Shown: one piece after another, positions 54,801-64,000 of the stretch
Position numbering within the stretch: position 1 is the stretch's first letter
How the letters are laid out: each line of letters opens with the position of its first letter
DNA from: Alphaproteobacteria bacterium
GTDB lineage: Bacteria > Pseudomonadota > Alphaproteobacteria > Caulobacterales > Parvularculaceae
Assembly: GCA_016125425.1 (NCBI GenBank)
Contig: WGLT01000012.1
Coordinates: 186,001 to 250,000, forward strand
Reading direction: 5' to 3'
Length of the DNA stretch: 64,000 bases
Translations under genes and position numbers: made by a program
The notes under the pieces: generated by a model
The model's database searches: none
Seen by the model: the letters and a program-made list of their open reading frames with translations, nothing else
What the model was told of the DNA's origin: nothing

Positions 54801-57723
54801 TAAACGCCCCCCGGCAAGCCCTGACGCCGGTGTTTCGCGCCGCGCCGAGACCGGAATTCTCCTGCCGCACCGACATGAAGTTTGGGTGCTTGGCGCAATA
54901 TTCGTCGATGATTTTCGACGTTCTGTCCGTGCTGCCGTCATCGACAACGACAACTTCGAAATTTTTGTCATCCTGTGCGACAAGCGAATTGAGGCACTCT
55001 TCGACATACGTTTCGACGTTATAAGCGGGAACAATGACCGAGATCAGCGGCTCGTCCGGCGCAGACCTCGACGCGGCCGCCCGATTGCGAACTGCGAATG
55101 CGGGAGAATTTTCAGCCGGCCGCTTCTTAAGCGTCTCCTCGTAGTCCGCCCGTTCGAAAATCTCCAGCTTGCCGCCTATCGTAGCGTTGTAAATTTTGCG
55201 CCCCACAGCTTCGTAGGCGAGCTTGGCCTCGCGATAATTCATCGCGACGCGGTCAAGCTTCGGGTCTTTCCATGTTTTTCCTTTTCCGAAATAATCCTTG
55301 TGAAAATGATTCGGATCGTCTGTGGTGGAAAGAATGATGTCGCCGTTGCGTTTGTGCTCCTTCGGAATCACATAGTCGAAATCCATCCCGATCAGATAGA
55401 CTTCGGTGAAACCGAGAAAGTATGCCAGTTGCAGGTTGATATAGGTGACGGACTGGCCGCAATAAAGAACGCGCGATGCGTCCCGTGAAAATCGCGGGAC
55501 GCAGAAATTCGGGCTCGATTTCTCATAAAATCCGCGGTTCATGCGGAAGAAGAACGTGTTCGGCGTTTTCGGGTGAAGCTCCCGATAAATCGTCGGGAAG
55601 AATTTGTAGGGCGCCTCATATTCGCGAATGCGCTCAATGTTCTCCTTCATCACCGACGTGTCTTCAACAACGTAGAATGTCGGACGGAACCCGGTTTCGT
55701 CGGTCTTGTAGAAGAACGAGTTCACCGCAAAGACGTACTCGTCTTTCAATAGCGACAGATCGTGTTTGTTAAGGGAAGGGCCGTTGCCGATGATGAAGCA
55801 GCGCCGCCCTCTGAATGCGTTATACAGCGCGGCGATCTCTTCGCTGTCCGGATCGGGTGCGTCATAAAGTTCTTTCGCCGGATAATCTCCGAGAGTCGTG
55901 AATTCGGGCGGAAATACCGGCGCGCCTGGTTCTGACGCCGTGACATCGTCAGCATAGAGCCCGTTGACGGTCAACGCGCGTCCAGACCGATAGAGATCCG
56001 GGTCGCCGAATGAGGACGCGCGTTTGTCGAGATTCCGCTCTATCCGCGCCAGTGACTTATGCGCGCAATTTTTATGAATGTCGTCAGCTGCCGATAGGGA
56101 CATATCGACAGTGCAGCCGTAGTTCTCCCGCAAGTGGGCGAGCACCTTCGCGAGTTCCGCCTCATCCGGTTCGGCAGACGGGTGAAATAGATGCGCATAA
56201 ACGAAATCCGCCACGCGGACTTCTTCCGGGCCGCAGCTGCTGAGCAGCGCGACATCGAGAGCGCGATCCTCGCCGCCATAGCTCGTATATTGTTCAAATC
56301 CGAGCAACCGCAGAAAGGCGTCGCGGCGCATGATGACGACGCCGCCTGTGATCGTTGTCGGCTTTTTCACGCCGTTCTGCCGGCGCAGTCCGTCAAGAGA
56401 ATATTCGGCTATGACCTCTGCCGCTTCCTTCGGATTCGTGAAATATACATTGGCATAGGGCGAGATCGCCTTGTGCTTCTTGTGACATGAGACGATTTCG
56501 TCGACGAAATTACGGCCGAGCAGCACGTCCGTATCGAGCAGCGCGACGACGGCGTTTTTCGTGAAGTGCTTGACGGCGACATTATAGCCCCAGCCGCGAT
56601 TGTATGATCGCGGATTGTAGAGGAACTCATGTCGGACGTATGAGCAAGTCGGCCCAAGCCGGTCGATCTTGGATTCCGTGTCCTGTTCGATCAGGAGGAC
56701 ATCAAAAAGATCGCCGTAAAACCGGTCGATCCATGACAGCAGAAAACGGAGGTTGTCGACGCGCGACGGATCGTCATCCGGAAATCTGACGCCAATAATC
56801 AATGTCGCCAGCTTTTCTTCCGGTTCGAGGCCGGCGGCCTCGAGCGCGCGGAGGCGGTCTTCGGCGGAAAGGACCGCCGGCGTCAATAAAGGGCGCCCGT
56901 TCGGCGCGAAGGGCTTGTCGGCTTGTTCGCTTGGCGCATCGTTCGTGCGCGCGCCGCGAACGCTGCGCGCTCCAAGCCTGAGCCGTTCGGCGAGCTTTTC
57001 GTAAATATAATCGCTTCCGGCTCGCGTGAAATGAATATTGTCGCAGGTATATCGTTGTATCTCAGCCTCGCTCCAGCCGAGAAGATCGATTGTTTTGTCA
57101 GGGCCAAGAGCATCCCGGAACAGCGCGGAATAGTCAGCGGTTATCCCGATATTTCGCGGCCGGCCTCTTGTAAAATCGCCCTCCCAGCCGGGTACGAAGC
57201 GGTTTGAGTTTACGAACAGGAGATTTTCTATTTCGAGAAGTCGCGGCAGGAGACTTTTCTCCGCCATCTCGAGGCCGTACATGTTGATTGTCGGGCACCC
57301 TTCATACTCGACGCCGAGATCCGAATGCAAATGCGCGAGCATTGCTTCTTCAGTGAAGATCTTGTCAAAACCCGCTTTTTTATTATTGACGACTTTGCGC
57401 GCGTATTCGCGCGTATTGAGCCTTTGGTTGCCCAGATTCGCCGGATTTTTGTTGTCATAAAGATCATTGATCGCGCTTGGCTGCGCGCGCGGCGACCATT
57501 CGACAATGCCCGTCTGCAACACGATGTGGTCGAAGCTTTCCGGACGATATTCTTCCAGCGTTTCCAGAAAGTCGATCGTCGTCGTCCACTTCATCGGGCA
57601 CAGGAAAACCGTCGCCTCGACGTCCGGGTGATTCGCCAAACGCGATGTGAAGATGTCGAATGGCGCGGCGCCCCGAGGAATGTGCTGTCCGCGGCTGTCG
57701 GCGTAGATCAGGATTCTTCTCAT
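51832..57723 (-). CDS. Giant multidomain glycan-assembly enzyme (SGNH, GT-A, two GT42-like modules, GT2, sulfotransferase)
   Basis: 1963 residues. Order of domains: SGNH-like hydrolase (1-245; Y-A-D-S-R-G near 8, D-N-I-H-F near 226); GT-A domain (about 300-590; L-L-D-T-D near 398, Y-G-G-E-D-R); GNGPSL module A (about 636-862); GT2 domain (about 890-1200; V-I-V-P-A-Y-N, D-S-D-D); module B (about 1258-1485); two hydrophobic helices (about 1543-1588); coiled coil (1590-1710); sulfotransferase (1722-1963) with P-loop-like G-H-H-K-C-A-S-R-F and R-D-P-R-Q-I. The modules show C-G-Q-[ST]-V-T-Y and P-N-H-F, as in GT42 sialyltransferases. Function is inferred. Confidence 0.82.
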   Translation of the reverse strand: MRRILIYADSRGQHIPRGAAPFDIFTSRLANHPDVEATVFLCPMKWTTTIDFLETLEEYRPESFDHIVLQTGIVEWSPRAQPSAINDLYDNKNPANLGNQRLNTREYARKVVNNKKAGFDKIFTEEAMLAHLHSDLGVEYEGCPTINMYGLEMAEKSLLPRLLEIENLLFVNSNRFVPGWEGDFTRGRPRNIGITADYSALFRDALGPDKTIDLLGWSEAEIQRYTCDNIHFTRAGSDYIYEKLAERLRLGARSVRGARTNDAPSEQADKPFAPNGRPLLTPAVLSAEDRLRALEAAGLEPEEKLATLIIGVRFPDDDPSRVDNLRFLLSWIDRFYGDLFDVLLIEQDTESKIDRLGPTCSYVRHEFLYNPRSYNRGWGYNVAVKHFTKNAVVALLDTDVLLGRNFVDEIVSCHKKHKAISPYANVYFTNPKEAAEVIAEYSLDGLRRQNGVKKPTTITGGVVIMRRDAFLRLLGFEQYTSYGGEDRALDVALLSSCGPEEVRVADFVYAHLFHPSAEPDEAELAKVLAHLRENYGCTVDMSLSAADDIHKNCAHKSLARIERNLDKRASSFGDPDLYRSGRALTVNGLYADDVTASEPGAPVFPPEFTTLGDYPAKELYDAPDPDSEEIAALYNAFRGRRCFIIGNGPSLNKHDLSLLKDEYVFAVNSFFYKTDETGFRPTFYVVEDTSVMKENIERIREYEAPYKFFPTIYRELHPKTPNTFFFRMNRGFYEKSSPNFCVPRFSRDASRVLYCGQSVTYINLQLAYFLGFTEVYLIGMDFDYVIPKEHKRNGDIILSTTDDPNHFHKDYFGKGKTWKDPKLDRVAMNYREAKLAYEAVGRKIYNATIGGKLEIFERADYEETLKKRPAENSPAFAVRNRAAASRSAPDEPLISVIVPAYNVETYVEECLNSLVAQDDKNFEVVVVDDGSTDRTSKIIDEYCAKHPNFMSVRQENSGLGAARNTGVRACRGAFILFVDSDDYVSPNAVSALRAEQKRGDFDVVTGRFVRVSEDGVAQPIRTDELPQHEMPKESPALSPAEKVLGVFAPSVAWARLYRTKLIQENGLIFPARAPHEDLYFTFKALEFSKSVGEISDEIYFYRQRSGSLSKCATEAHIETIFAQWRDADAFMAARKARPIARALIARRTLYMIEGVRKRLADAPEDIKERFREELNLRRIGLQALLSDFRQSKIAKSATPKIAEQLIESLQESKRLTRPFTPENVLYPHYDIDLGAYAKREIVDISEEERQALSKFHNAYKGKRCFIIGNGPSLNKHDLSLLKNEYTFAVNSFFYKTRETGFKPTFFVVEDNLVMQENIEDIKAYKVPFKFFPANYKDLHPPGRNVFFFPANWGFYLQSSPNYCAPRFSTDATKELFCGQTVTYINMQLAFFMGFTEVYLIGMDFNYVIPQEHGREGNWIYSTTDDPNHFHKDYFGKGKTWKDPKLDRVANSYRQAKIAYESAGRKIYNATIGGRLEVFERADYYSLFRNLHRKPPALAAPQHERAPRRPFYAPFGEWLMRRSPRAFAAARLARRGLAGLWRRRIWTVPSLLLLAGIAGLGLLPSLADWRALLWGGAAFGALAFAVLYLALRVYQYVNALSAETAALRTEADRQGRKLEAMRRENRRISVDLDMNRRETARLNAEMRAAIKSAADARAELAEMLTQKRVAGFMRMDEELAGIRERAEVLHKQILVRTAEIPRLRERIAASERQIGALRFPDAPGTLVFFGHHKCASRFFRAEIFTTIAEATGARIRQYKIEHPPFHFRSGDELDLCNIDFTGLNEGGRDVVLFSNATRRSLERIKRATGDWKGLRIIRDPRQILVSDYFHHKGNHYTEQHGWVWDKLAEDQPVLRELSQEEGLLYELDNISKDVIENQILAPFDDHRVMTVKIEEFSKDSKTFLRRIAEFLGVPDIAGADTGRTWANPESGPWSEYFTPRIKEVFKERYGQALIDLGYAEDFDW

Positions 57724-57734
57724 GTAAGCTTCGC

Positions 57735-58655
57735 CTACCGCATCGTCGCCGTCGTAGTCTCTGATTCGGCGGCGCAGTCGCCTGCTCGGGTTTTGAGCCG
57801 GCAGATTGCGTAAGTCATGCCGTAGGCGACGAAATCATAATCATAACCCGTTTCCGCAATAAACTCCTCGAATGCCTTCAGCTCATGTTCGCGGAAACCG
57901 CGATAGCCGATGAGTTCGTCAAACACGATCCAGGTTCCCGGCCGGATGAGAGGGTTGAGGGTGTTGAAGATTGTTTTCGTCGACTCGTAGATGTCGCAAT
58001 CGACACGAAGCAGCGAGATCGGCCGATCCCTATTTAGTTCGAGCCATTTCGGCAAGGTTTCGTCGAACCAGCCTTTATAAAGACGAACATTATCAGGCAT
58101 GTTGGGAAGAACGCCTTTGACGTCTCCGAATGATCCTTTCAATGCATGGGTCCAGTCGAAAGGAAGTCCTTCAAACGAGTCAAAGCCGTGGATGGTCTCC
58201 GACGGAAAGATCCTCGCCAGCTCCCTGGTGCTGCCGCCCTTATAGACTCCGAGATCCAGGATCGACCCGCCCAAAGTCATGATTGCCTCTCGCTTCGCTT
58301 GAATAAAGCGGAATTGGTTCAAGACAAACATGGCCTTCGGCATCGCCGCGTCGACATAATCATACGTATCGGCCGCGGCGCGGCGGTTCTTCTCAGCCAG
58401 CAATGCGACGAAGCGGTGGTTGCCGGCATAGAAATTCTGGAGGGCCGCATTCGCCTCGGGCGTGCCCAGGTCCCGAATGGCTCTCGCTATGTCAATCCTG
58501 ACGGGAGGAGCATCGTCGGCGTTCGCAGCCGCCGGAGGGCGATTGGAGTGCGCGGCGTCGGCTTTCCGCAACCGCTCAAGCTCTGCAACTGCTTCGCGTG
58601 TTATGAACGACACGAGCCGTCGAAATTGATTCTTGAAAAACGTTCTGATCATCAC
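57735..58655 (-). CDS. TylF/MycF-like O-methyltransferase
   Basis: 306 residues from GTG 58655 (ATG three bases later is possible). Motif I is I-L-D-L-G-V-Y-K-G-G-S-T (near 132), then I-H-G-F-D-S-F-E-G-L-P (near 152), L-R-V-D-C-D-I-Y-E-S-T (near 216) and I-V-F-D-E-L-I-G-Y (near 242), the Mg-binding set of the macrocin O-methyltransferase family. It probably methylates a sugar hydroxyl of the glycan. First gene of the long minus-strand operon, 11 bases before the giant gene. Confidence 0.87.
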   Translation of the reverse strand: MMIRTFFKNQFRRLVSFITREAVAELERLRKADAAHSNRPPAAANADDAPPVRIDIARAIRDLGTPEANAALQNFYAGNHRFVALLAEKNRRAAADTYDYVDAAMPKAMFVLNQFRFIQAKREAIMTLGGSILDLGVYKGGSTRELARIFPSETIHGFDSFEGLPFDWTHALKGSFGDVKGVLPNMPDNVRLYKGWFDETLPKWLELNRDRPISLLRVDCDIYESTKTIFNTLNPLIRPGTWIVFDELIGYRGFREHELKAFEEFIAETGYDYDFVAYGMTYAICRLKTRAGDCAAESETTTATMR

Positions 58656-58998
58656 CCGCTCGCCCCCGCACCGGATGTTGTGCCTAACGCAGCTCGGCTT
58701 TGCTTGAAAGCCCGAACTAGCGCAGTTGCGGCGGGGAGGCCAGTTTCAGCGGGGCCTTTCTGCGGAATCAGACTTGACGATGCGTCCAAATAAACTCGTC
58801 GGCAATTGCGCAGATCGCCGCCGCGGCGGCCTGAAATCCGGCGGCGGCGCGCCGAATAGGCCTTTCGCTTTGCAAGCGCGTCTTGCCCCGGACGGGAGCG
58901 CGTTAAACTCAATCGGTTAGACTAGCAGACGCGCGCTAAAAACCTTAGGTTTGTCCGCGAACCAGCGCCTGTGCGTTGAAGACGAAGGGCTGAGGGAA
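58656..58998. other. Divergent intergenic region between the glycan operon and gmd
   Basis: 343 bases without a gene. It must hold the promoters of the minus-strand operon and of gmd-fcl. I see no convincing -35/-10 pair: weak candidates are TTGACG near 58768 with TAAACT about 18 bases on, and TTGCCC near 58890 with TAAACT. GC-rich inverted repeats (GCCGCCGCGGCGGC) lie near 58810-58825. No operator motif shared with other gaps was seen. Confidence 0.5.
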
Positions 58999-60052
58999 AT
59001 GCCTCCCAGATCCGCACTCATCACCGGCGTGACCGGTCAGGACGGGGCCTATCTCGCCCGGCTTCTCCTCGAAAAGGGCTATGTCGTCCACGGGGTGAAG
59101 CGCCGGTCGTCGTCGTTCAACACCGAACGGGTGGACGCGCTCTATCTCGACCCGCACGAGCACAAGACCCGCTTTTTCCTGCATTACGGCGACATGACCG
59201 ACGCGACCAATCTGATTCGGCTCGTGCAGGAGACGCAGCCGGACGAAATCTACAATCTCGCCGCCCAGAGCCATGTCGCGGTCAGCTTCGAGACCCCCGA
59301 ATACACCGCCAACGCCGACGCTCTCGGCGCGCTCCGCCTGCTTGAGGCGATCCGGATTCTCGGGCTTGAGAAGCGGGTGCGTTTTTATCAGGCCTCGACC
59401 TCCGAGCTCTACGGCAAGGTGCAGGAAGTTCCCCAGCGCGAAACGACGCCGTTTTATCCGCGCTCGCCCTATGGCGCGGCGAAGCTTTACGCCTACTGGA
59501 TCACGGTGAATTACCGCGAGGCTTACGGGATGCACGCCTCGAACGGGATCCTGTTCAATCACGAGGGGCCGTTGCGCGGGGAGACTTTCGTCACCCGCAA
59601 GATCACGCGCGCGGTCGCGGCGATCGAGAAAGGGCTCCAGCAGACCCTGTTCCTCGGCAATCTCGACGCAAGCCGCGACTGGGGCCATGCGCGCGATTAT
59701 GTCGAAGGCATGTGGCGGATGCTGCAGCAGGACGAGCCGGACGATTATGTGCTCGCGACCGGCGAGGCGCACACCGTGCGCGAATTCGTCGAGCGCGCCT
59801 TCGCCGAGGTCGGCCGCCGGATCGCCTGGGAAGGGGCCGGCTCTCAGGAGGTCGGGCGCGACGCGAAATCCGGCGCGGCGCTCGTCAAGGTCGATCCGCG
59901 TTATTATCGTCCGACCGAGGTCGACGCGCTGATCGGCGATCCGGCCAAGGCGCGCGAGAAACTCGGCTGGCGGCACAAGACAAGCTTCGGCGATCTCGTG
60001 AAGGAAATGGTCGCTTCGGATCTGCGCCTGATCGAACGGGAGAAATGGCGAA

Positions 60053-60069
<17 letters not shown>
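58999..60069 (+). CDS. gmd: GDP-mannose 4,6-dehydratase
   Basis: 356 residues from ATG 58999, preceded by [18 protein letters not shown] (near 8), S-T-S-E-L-Y-G (near 128), Y-G-A-A-K (near 155), and the typical C-terminal R-Y-Y-R-P-T-E-V-D motif. It converts GDP-mannose to GDP-4-keto-6-deoxymannose. It overlaps the next gene by 17 bases. Confidence 0.96.
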
Positions 60070-61015
<946 letters not shown>

Positions 61016-61021
61016 CGCCGC

Positions 61022-62008
61022 TCAGCGCCGCTCGCCGCGATACGCCTTATACCAATCGACGAATTTCGGAATGCCGACTTCAAGCGGCGTTTTCGGCTCA
61101 AAGCCGTAATCGCCCTTGATGGCGTCGATATCGGCGTAGGTCGCATAGACGTCGCCGGGCTGCATCGGCTCGAAATGCATCACGGCCTTTTCGCCGATCG
61201 CCTGTTCGAGCACGGCGATGAAGCGCATCAGATCGACGGGCCGGTTGTTGCCGATATTGTAGATGCGGTGCGGCGCGGGCCCCGAAAATTTCGGCGCGTT
61301 CAGGGCGACGGCGAGAACGCCGTCGGTGATGTCGTCGATATAGGTGAAATCGCGTTCGAGATCGCCGTTGTTGAAGACCCTGATCGGCTCCCTGGCGAGC
61401 ATTTTCTCCGCAAAGAGCCAATAGGCCATGTCCGGTCGCCCCCAGGGCCCGTAAACGGTGAAAAAGCGCAGGCCGATCGAGGCGAGCCCGTAAAGGCGCG
61501 CATAGGATTCGCTCATCAATTCGTCCGCGCGTTTCGTCGCGGCGTAGAGCGAGACCGGCTGCTCGACCGGATCGGTCTCTCGATAGGGAACTTTGGTGTT
61601 GGCGCCGTATACGGAGCTTGAGGAGGCGTAAACAAGAAGCGGACGCTTCGGCGCGCGGCGCGCAAGTTCGAGAACGGAAAGGTGTCCGACAAGATTGGAG
61701 GACGCATAGGCGAAGGGGTTCTCGAGCGAATAGCGCACGCCCGCCTGCGCGGCGAGATGGATGATGACATCCACGTCCCTGGCTTCGGGCAGAGCGGCGA
61801 GGCGCTCGTGGTCGGCGATATCCATTTCGCGGAACTGGAAGCCGGGCGGCCCGGCGAGCCGGTCGAGCCGCGCGCGCTTCAGCGACGGCGCGTAATAATC
61901 GTTGAGATTGTCGACGCCGATCACCGAATGACCGCGTTCGAGCAGCGCCTTCGACGCATGAAAACCGATGAACCCGGCGGCGCCGGTGACCAGAATGCGT
62001 TTCGACAT
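61022..62008 (-). CDS. UDP-glucuronate 4-epimerase (CapI/LpsL-like)
   Basis: 328 residues, extended SDR. T-G-A-A-G-F-I-G-F-H (near 7), V-D-N-L-N-D-Y-Y (near 33), S-S-S-S-V-Y-G (near 130) and the Y-A-A-T-K-R-A (near 155) site, R-F-F-T-V-Y-G-P-W-G-R-P-D-M-A. The N-D-Y-Y and G-R-P-D-M-A features are those of UDP-glucuronate epimerases giving UDP-galacturonate. Converges on fcl with six bases between stops. Confidence 0.92.
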   Translation of the reverse strand: MSKRILVTGAAGFIGFHASKALLERGHSVIGVDNLNDYYAPSLKRARLDRLAGPPGFQFREMDIADHERLAALPEARDVDVIIHLAAQAGVRYSLENPFAYASSNLVGHLSVLELARRAPKRPLLVYASSSSVYGANTKVPYRETDPVEQPVSLYAATKRADELMSESYARLYGLASIGLRFFTVYGPWGRPDMAYWLFAEKMLAREPIRVFNNGDLERDFTYIDDITDGVLAVALNAPKFSGPAPHRIYNIGNNRPVDLMRFIAVLEQAIGEKAVMHFEPMQPGDVYATYADIDAIKGDYGFEPKTPLEVGIPKFVDWYKAYRGERR

Positions 62009-62105
62009 GTGCGGCTCGGTGCGTCCTTTTCCTGTTTGCGGCCCGCCCGACGGCTGGGGCGGGCCTAGATATCACGCCTGTCTTAACCGGCAATCAGCGC
62101 GGCCG

Positions 62106-63263
62106 TCAGGTCGAGGCCGGCGGCCAGACGCGCATGAATTCGGCGAGCGCGAGCACAATGTGATAACCGGTGCTCGCCGGCATGTCCGTCGCGACCGGCT
62201 TTCCGTCCGCGTCGAAATGATCGCGCCAGCCGCCGGCGCGCGCGCCGGAGAGGTACTCGCTGAAAAACGCCTGGAGGCACCGGACGGCGCGCGCCGGCGC
62301 CGCCGCGTCGCCCGCCTCGCCGATCGCAATATGCGCCTTGATCGCCTCGGTTTGCGGCCAGGCGCGCCGGCTGGCGTCGTCCGGGCGTCCGCTGGGGAAC
62401 GCGGTTTGCGGCGCGAATCCGCGCGCGTCGAGAAAGGGCAGGGTCGAGGCGTAGAGGCGCCGCGCCGCGTCAGGAAGCGGGACGTCCGCCGCGCGGGCGT
62501 AGGCGCCGAGCAGCCACGTCCACTCGAATTGATGGCCGGGCTCGATGGTTTCGCCCCGGGCGCCGGAAAGCGGCGTCCAGTCCTCCTCGAAGAACTCGCG
62601 CAGGACGCCATGCGCCGGATCGAGGAATTTTTCTTCGAAAAGGCCGAACAACGCGCGCGCGCGATCGAGATAGCGCGCCTCGCCGCTCGCCGCGTGAAGC
62701 GCGAGCGAGGCTTCGAAGAAATGCATATGCGGGTTTTGCCGCCGCGGCGCGCGCGCAGGAATGGATTCAAGATAGCCGCCGGACGGATGCGCGAGCTTTG
62801 CGTCGATCGCCGCGAGCGTCGCGTCGGCCTCTTCGAGCAAGGCCGGTTCGCCGAGCGCGCGCGCCGCGCAGGCCAGGCCCATCAGGCAGAAGGCGTTGTC
62901 GTAAAGATCGGGTTCGTCGTCGGCGAGGCCGGCGCCGGGCCTGACGATCCGGCCGAAGAGCCGGTCGGCGCGCCGGCACGGGCCGAGCATCGCCGCCACG
63001 CCGCGCCGGACAAGCGCCTCGGCGCGATCCTTTTCCCATCCAAGGCGCGCGGCTTCGGAAAACACATAAGTCTGGCGCGCCTGAACGCGCACGCGGCTTG
63101 TCTCGTCCTCGATCGGCGCGCCGTCGAGGGCGAGGCGCTCGCGAAAGCCGCCGCGCGGGTCGACTCCCTGATCGGCCCACAGCGGAAAGCATGCCTCGAA
63201 CAGCCAGTCGCGCGCGCGCCGGGACAACTGGGCCGCTTGTCTTTCGATCATGCGTTCGTTCAT
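62106..63263 (-). CDS. AGE-family epimerase/isomerase
   Basis: 385 residues of an (alpha/alpha)6 barrel. G-G-F-R-E-R-L near 37, R-Q-T-Y-V-F near 63, Y-D-N-A-F (near 120), N-P-H-M-H-F-F-E-A (near 176), E-P-G-H-Q-F-E-W (near 242) and P-Q-T-E-A-I-K-A (near 294) match the N-acylglucosamine 2-epimerase/mannose isomerase superfamily. It may supply mannose-type or ManNAc precursors for GDP-fucose or a CMP-sugar. It starts 97 bases upstream of the epimerase gene on the same strand. Confidence 0.88.
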   Translation of the reverse strand: MNERMIERQAAQLSRRARDWLFEACFPLWADQGVDPRGGFRERLALDGAPIEDETSRVRVQARQTYVFSEAARLGWEKDRAEALVRRGVAAMLGPCRRADRLFGRIVRPGAGLADDEPDLYDNAFCLMGLACAARALGEPALLEEADATLAAIDAKLAHPSGGYLESIPARAPRRQNPHMHFFEASLALHAASGEARYLDRARALFGLFEEKFLDPAHGVLREFFEEDWTPLSGARGETIEPGHQFEWTWLLGAYARAADVPLPDAARRLYASTLPFLDARGFAPQTAFPSGRPDDASRRAWPQTEAIKAHIAIGEAGDAAAPARAVRCLQAFFSEYLSGARAGGWRDHFDADGKPVATDMPASTGYHIVLALAEFMRVWPPAST

Positions 63264-63397
63264 GCGATTTCGAATGTCTCCTCATTTGAGGCATAGCACA
63301 GTCCCGCCCCGCGCGCGGCGTTTCAGGCGCGTTTGCGGAATGCCCGGGCCCGCGACAAGGCGGCCGTCGCCGCCGCGCGGGCGGCGCCGGCGAGCGA

Positions 63398-64000
63398 TCA
63401 CGCTTCGGCCAGTCCCTTGATGAAGTCCGGATCGATCGGGCCGGACAGCTTGACCGCCTTGCGGCCGTGATAGGCGCCGAGTCTGGCCGTCGCCACCGTT
63501 TCCGGACCGCCCGTGGTCGTCGCCGTGAGGTCGAGGCGCTGCAGCGCGTCGGCGCGCAGATCGATGATCTTGCCGATCTCGAGCCGCGACAATTCGCCGA
63601 TATTGGTGATGTAACGGTCGAGCACGACGGCGAGCGGGATCTCCGTCGCAAGCACGTTACGGCGCATTCGTTCAGACCACGAACGGCTGGAGGCGGGGTC
63701 GGGCGCGGCCGCGCGCGCCCTGCGCATCAGACCCGCCTTGTCGAGCAAAGGCGCCGGGAAGGCGATCGTGAGGGCGCCGTCCGCCTTCGCATCGCCGAGC
63801 GCGAGCGCGACCTCGATCGCGAAGACCGACAGCGCCTCGCGGTCCTTCAGCACTTCCTTGGCCGAGCGTCCGCTGCGTTTCTCCACGAAAGGCCGCCCAC
63901 GGAAGGAAGGCGCGCGCTTCGCCAACACCTCGCCGAGCGCCGGCGTCAGAAGATCGACGAGGGAAAACGCCATGCCGAAATCCATCGCCGACGGCCTGGC
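63398..64000 (-). CDS. fliM: Flagellar motor switch protein FliM, C-terminal part (partial)
   Basis: About 200 residues are inside the window and the frame remains open at the edge. The last ~80 residues form a SpoA/FliN-like domain: A-T-E-I-P-L-A-V-V-L-D-R, I-G-E-L-S-R-L-E-I-G-K-I-I-D-L, and the R-L-G-A-Y-H-G-R-K-A-V-K-L strand. FliM is part of the C-ring that controls flagellar rotation. Sequence before the SpoA domain is weakly conserved, so a diverged FliM is likely, as in many alphaproteobacteria. Confidence 0.7.
   Translation of the reverse strand, partial: ARPSAMDFGMAFSLVDLLTPALGEVLAKRAPSFRGRPFVEKRSGRSAKEVLKDREALSVFAIEVALALGDAKADGALTIAFPAPLLDKAGLMRRARAAAPDPASSRSWSERMRRNVLATEIPLAVVLDRYITNIGELSRLEIGKIIDLRADALQRLDLTATTTGGPETVATARLGAYHGRKAVKLSGPIDPDFIKGLAEA

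Overview
This is high-GC DNA with bacterial gene density. Several landmarks point to an alphaproteobacterium: the order N-formylglutamate amidohydrolase - cpdR - tRNA-Val(GAC); the def-fmt-truA-dapE neighbourhood; argH - small LptM lipoprotein - lysA, with a divergent TlpA thioredoxin; an RNA that looks like suhB/mmgR; and an Hsp20 gene behind an alphaproteobacterial RpoH promoter and a ROSE-type thermometer. A partial fliM at the right edge suggests a flagellated, perhaps CtrA/CpdR-controlled bacterium. I do not name a genus.

Layout. 1-8 kb: the end of recR, lipid-linked sugar genes (GT87, GtrB-like, GtrA-like), rmuC, hisN-like phosphatase, an XRE regulator and a GT4 glycosyltransferase. 8-9.8 kb: small RNA, amidohydrolase, cpdR, tRNA-Val. 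9.85-12.8 kb: a stretch visibly richer in A+T just after the tRNA, carrying a LuxI/FeeM-like acyltransferase, a haem-oxygenase-like di-iron protein and a divergent membrane histidine kinase. 12.9-34.8 kb: mostly housekeeping genes (FadL-type porin, dapE, truA, fmt, def, a second RmuC-family protein, hydrolases, hsp20, lysA, lptM, argH, tlpA, kynU, a KAS III-like enzyme, tag, MAPEG, ygfZ).

34.9-63.3 kb is a large surface-glycan region. pyrC is overlapped by rfbC and followed by rfbB-rfbD-rfbA (dTDP-rhamnose). After mtnP come two GT2 glycosyltransferases. From 58655 down to about 42872 runs a long minus-strand array: a TylF-like methyltransferase, a 1963-residue multidomain glycan enzyme, an ABC permease and ATPase, a sialyltransferase-like/DUF115 protein, a GT2, a CMP-sugar synthetase homologue, a 2-hydroxyacid dehydrogenase, an SMP-30 lactonase and a DUF2793 spike-like gene broken by an in-frame TAG. 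Divergently, gmd-fcl (GDP-fucose), then a UDP-glucuronate epimerase and an AGE-family epimerase complete the sugar supply.

The most interesting object is the 1963-residue protein at 51832-57723. It has an SGNH-like domain, a GT-A domain, two near-duplicate GNGPSL modules resembling GT42 sialyltransferases, a GT2 domain between them, a membrane hairpin, a coiled coil and a C-terminal sulfotransferase. With the ABC exporter and the CMP-sugar synthetase it suggests an undescribed route to a sulfated, CMP-sugar-decorated exported glycan. A second unexplained structure is a 340-415 bp two-part dispersed repeat that fills the convergent gap behind each of the two rmuC-family genes.
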